A stretch of 64,000 bases of DNA from an uncultured Clostridium sp. (GTDB taxonomy: Bacteria > Bacillota > Clostridia > Clostridiales > Clostridiaceae), in assembly GCA_900539375.1 (NCBI GenBank), contig UQBY01000009.1, positions 37,591 through 101,590 of the forward strand, read 5' to 3'. Position numbers and translations under genes: made by a program. Position 1 is the first letter of the stretch. Each line of letters starts with the position of its first letter. The notes under the pieces were generated by a model, which did not search any database, had not been told where the DNA came from, and saw only the letters and a program-made list of their open reading frames with translations. Below are positions 61,266 through 64,000 of the stretch, in pieces.

Positions 61266-63845
61266 CTACCATCTTTTTATAAATTCTTGAGTTCCATATA
61301 AATATCCTGAAGAGTTTACATATATCCCAAAACCTATTGCTTCAAAATTTTCACTAAGCATGTTAGCATTATGTCCAGATGAGTTTTTCCAACTTTCAAA
61401 TAATCCATTAGCTATTTCTTTACATTCTTCCTTTGTATAAACTTTATTAGGATTTATATAAGACCTTATTATATTTTCTCCTATAGCACATGCATTTTCA
61501 TATTTTTCTGGATACATATTCCACCAATATTTGCCTTCATAACTATGAGAAAAATAATTATTGTCTGACATATGTTTTGATTTTCCATAAGCACACTCTT
61601 CCATAACACTATCAACTGCTAATGACTTTAACCCATTATTATTTCTATGTTCATTTACTAATCTATACATTTCATCATAAACAACTTTATTAAACTCACT
61701 TGTATTAACACTATAATTAACTTCTTTTATTGTATAGCTTAAAGATTTTCTAGTGACTTGTCCATTTTCATTCTTTACATCTACATATAAAGTTTTATCT
61801 CCTATAGCTTTTGTTTTCCAAGTATATGTGTTTGATTTTCCATAATCTCTTAATTTTGCCCAATTGCCTGTTTTATTATCTTTTATTATAAATTTATATT
61901 GTAATGTGCCACTTCCTGTTGCTTCTACTGAAAGCTTTATTGATGCTCCACTTATCTGTGGTGACTTTTTATCTGATACAAAACTCTTTATTACTGGTGC
62001 TTTAAATACTTTTTCTTTTATTGTATAGCTTAAAGATTTTCTTATAACTTGTCCCTTTTCATCCTTTACATCTACATATAAGGTTTTATCCCCTGTAGCC
62101 TTTGTTTTCCAAATGTATGTGTTATCTGTTCCATAATCTCTTAATTTTGCCCAATTTCCTGTTTTATTATCCTTTATTATAAATTTATACTGTAATGTGC
62201 CTTTTCCTGTTGCCCCTACTGAAAGCTTTATTGCTGTACCACTTATTTGTGGTGATTTTTTATCTGCTGTAAAATTATTTATAGCTGTAATTATTTCAGG
62301 TTCTTGAATTTCTTCAACTTCAATTTCTTTAAATGAAATTGAATTTTCTTTTGCATAAGTTTCTGCATAAGAATCTTTATATCCATTAATAGTTAATTTA
62401 TCACAATAAAGAAAGGCATATTCCTCTATACTTGTTACTGAATTTGGTATTGTTATACTTGTTAATTCACTACATCCTTCAAATGTAAATTCTCTTATAC
62501 TTGTTATTGAATTTGGTAATGTTATCTCTTTTAAATTATTACATTCTGTAAATGTACCTTCTTCTATAGTTGTTATTGAATTTAATATTTCTATACTATT
62601 TAACATACTACAATAATTAAATGAATAAGGAGCTAAAATTTTTACTGAACTTGGTACTTTATATGATTCTTCTGTTTTTCCTGAAGGATATTGTATTAAT
62701 GTACTCTTATCTTTACTAAATAATATTCCATCTTCATCAATATAATTTATATTGTTTTTATCTACATTTATCTTTATTAAATCAGTATCTCCAGCAAATG
62801 CAGCACTTTCTATAGTTGTTACAGAAGATGGTATATCTACACTATTTAATGCACTACAAAAACTAAATGCACAAGAAGCTATAGTTTTTACTGAATTTTG
62901 TACTTTATATGATTTTTCTGTTTTTCCTGAAGGATAACTTAACAATTTACTTTTATCTTTGTTAAACAATACTCCATCTTCATCAGAATAAGCTTTGTTA
63001 TTTTCAGATACACTTATATTTTTTAAATTTGAACAATAAAAAAATGCATTTTCTCCTATTTCTTCTACAGAACTTGATATATCTACATTCACTAAATTTG
63101 TACAATAATAAAATGCACTTTCTCCTATATTTAATACTGAATTTGGTATATTTATATCAGTTAAACTAGTACACCACGCAAACGCAAATTCTCCTATTTG
63201 AGTTACTGAGTTTGGTATATTTACATCTTTTAAATTTTTGCAACTACTAAAAGCATATTCACCTATACTTATTACTGAATTTGGTATAGTTATATTAGTT
63301 AAATTTTCACATTGCATAAAAGCATAATCTCCTATACTTGTTACTGAACTTGGTATATCTACTTCTGTTAAAGCCATACATGAAATAAATGTAGAATTTT
63401 CTATTCTAACTATTGAATTAGGAATTTTTATACTTGTTAAATTTATGCAAATTGCAAAAGCTTCACTACCTATACTTTGTACTGAATTAGGTAGCTCTAT
63501 ATTTTTTAATTTAGCACAAAACTTAAAAGCTTTATCCTCTATAATAATTACAGAATTAGGAATACTTATCTTTGTAAAATTAGTACAACGATAGAATGCT
63601 TCTTTTCCTATTTTAGTTACAGTCTTTCCATTAATTTCACTTGGAATTTCTAATTCTGTATCTTCTCCAGAATAATCTGTAATAGTTATTTCATCATTAT
63701 CTACAACATAATTTAAGTAACCCTTATCAGTTTCAAACTTAAAAACTTCATCAGCTAAAGTATTAGTAACCTTTATACCTGAAAACAGAATTACTCCCAT
63801 TATTATTGTCATTAAGTAAGACAATAATCTTTTAAAATTTTTCAT
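61266..63845 (-). CDS. secreted surface protein: leucine-rich repeats, beta-rich repeats, CAP domain
   Basis: 859 residues. A signal peptide (about 1-31) is followed by BspA-type leucine-rich repeats (LRR_5; about 65-480) with units like LTNITIPNSVISIGEYAF. Two nearly identical repeats of about 95 residues come next (starting KKSPQISG; ending SLSYTIKE), resembling three-Tyr sensor-type beta domains. A CAP/SCP domain ends the protein (about 725-859; VNEHRNNNGL, GENIIRSY, SGHNANML). No LPXTG anchor or S-layer motif is seen. BspA-type repeats often mediate host or surface contact. GGGGGT before the ATG is a strong ribosome site. Confidence 0.88.
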   Translation of the reverse strand: MKNFKRLLSYLMTIIMGVILFSGIKVTNTLADEVFKFETDKGYLNYVVDNDEITITDYSGEDTELEIPSEINGKTVTKIGKEAFYRCTNFTKISIPNSVIIIEDKAFKFCAKLKNIELPNSVQSIGSEAFAICINLTSIKIPNSIVRIENSTFISCMALTEVDIPSSVTSIGDYAFMQCENLTNITIPNSVISIGEYAFSSCKNLKDVNIPNSVTQIGEFAFAWCTSLTDINIPNSVLNIGESAFYYCTNLVNVDISSSVEEIGENAFFYCSNLKNISVSENNKAYSDEDGVLFNKDKSKLLSYPSGKTEKSYKVQNSVKTIASCAFSFCSALNSVDIPSSVTTIESAAFAGDTDLIKINVDKNNINYIDEDGILFSKDKSTLIQYPSGKTEESYKVPSSVKILAPYSFNYCSMLNSIEILNSITTIEEGTFTECNNLKEITLPNSITSIREFTFEGCSELTSITIPNSVTSIEEYAFLYCDKLTINGYKDSYAETYAKENSISFKEIEVEEIQEPEIITAINNFTADKKSPQISGTAIKLSVGATGKGTLQYKFIIKDNKTGNWAKLRDYGTDNTYIWKTKATGDKTLYVDVKDEKGQVIRKSLSYTIKEKVFKAPVIKSFVSDKKSPQISGASIKLSVEATGSGTLQYKFIIKDNKTGNWAKLRDYGKSNTYTWKTKAIGDKTLYVDVKNENGQVTRKSLSYTIKEVNYSVNTSEFNKVVYDEMYRLVNEHRNNNGLKSLAVDSVMEECAYGKSKHMSDNNYFSHSYEGKYWWNMYPEKYENACAIGENIIRSYINPNKVYTKEECKEIANGLFESWKNSSGHNANMLSENFEAIGFGIYVNSSGYLYGTQEFIKRW

Positions 63846-64000
63846 CTTAAATACCCCCTATTTGAAAAAACGATTTTGTTAAGTTAATATTATATAGACA
63901 ACCACTCCTATCAGGATTTACAATAAAATTATAAATAAATATTTCCCCCTTGAAAGGAGCGATTGTTATGCATAATTATTTATACTTTTGAAAAAATTAC
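63846..64000. other. control region of the surface protein gene; no gene seen
   Basis: AT-rich leader of the LRR/CAP gene on the minus strand. On the plus strand GAAAGGAG is followed by an ATG, but the frame closes after seven codons (MHNYLYF). No riboswitch recognised. Confidence 0.4.

Noticed and set aside
63969..63992. Plus-strand ATG after a good GAAAGGAG site near the right edge
   Set aside because: The frame ends after seven codons and nothing suggests a leader peptide.

Overview
The window is strongly AT-rich DNA with clostridial gene content: feoA-feoA-feoB, pflB-pflA, metE, reverse rubrerythrin, a cytoplasmic alpha-amylase, a T-box leader and TnpB-type elements. It most likely comes from an anaerobic Clostridium-like Firmicute. 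Species cannot be fixed from the sequence alone.

Bases 1-25500 (minus strand) hold most of a hybrid NRPS/PKS gene cluster that runs off the left edge. In transcription order it comprises a crotonyl-CoA carboxylase/reductase-type enzyme (CCR), a type II thioesterase, an NRPS (A-PCP-Cy-A-PCP-C), a megaenzyme (vestigial A, AMP ligase, KR, PCP, terminal reductase), a free carrier protein, a KS-AT-ACP module, an AMP ligase-KR-carrier protein, a C-vestigial A-PCP protein, and the first 14 codons of another ketosynthase. A separate Sfp-type phosphopantetheinyl transferase gene lies upstream. A sigma-70-like promoter overlapped by a perfect 7-1-7 Fur-type box (TGATAATGATTATCA) precedes the cluster, so iron control is likely. 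The Cy domain with a probable Cys-activating A domain, together with iron control, suggests a thiazoline-bearing metallophore-like product. The CCR gene and an unusual AT motif (RAGH in place of HAFH) suggest an alkylmalonyl extender unit. The architecture matches no system I recognise.

Bases 25560-30270 hold an alpha-amylase, a membrane protein and metE. Bases 30385-34315 are a ferrous-iron uptake operon (two FeoA, FeoB, a FeoB-associated Cys-rich protein and an HMA protein) facing a small DtxR-family repressor gene. Between them lies a striking array of 19-bp tandem operator-like repeats. Bases 34416-40321 form a second probable Fur-controlled run: YbaN-like protein, YgbA-like protein, a heterodimeric ABC exporter-fold pair, a ZIP metal transporter and a MetR/MtaR-type LysR regulator.

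Bases 40488-57201 are mostly housekeeping genes: pflBA, a BlaI-type repressor, an AIM24-like protein, an ABC-F ATPase, exonuclease III, an ACT/UPF0210 pair behind a T-box, a HAD phosphatase, a pyridoxal kinase, an orphan TatD-linked radical SAM protein, a Crp-family regulator, an alkyladenine glycosylase, a DUF1540 protein and reverse rubrerythrin. Bases 57400-64000 hold a lipoprotein, an IS607-derived element (truncated TnpA helix-turn-helix plus a TnpB-like nuclease and probable guide RNA), a charged protein with a CBM-like end, and a large secreted LRR/CAP surface protein.
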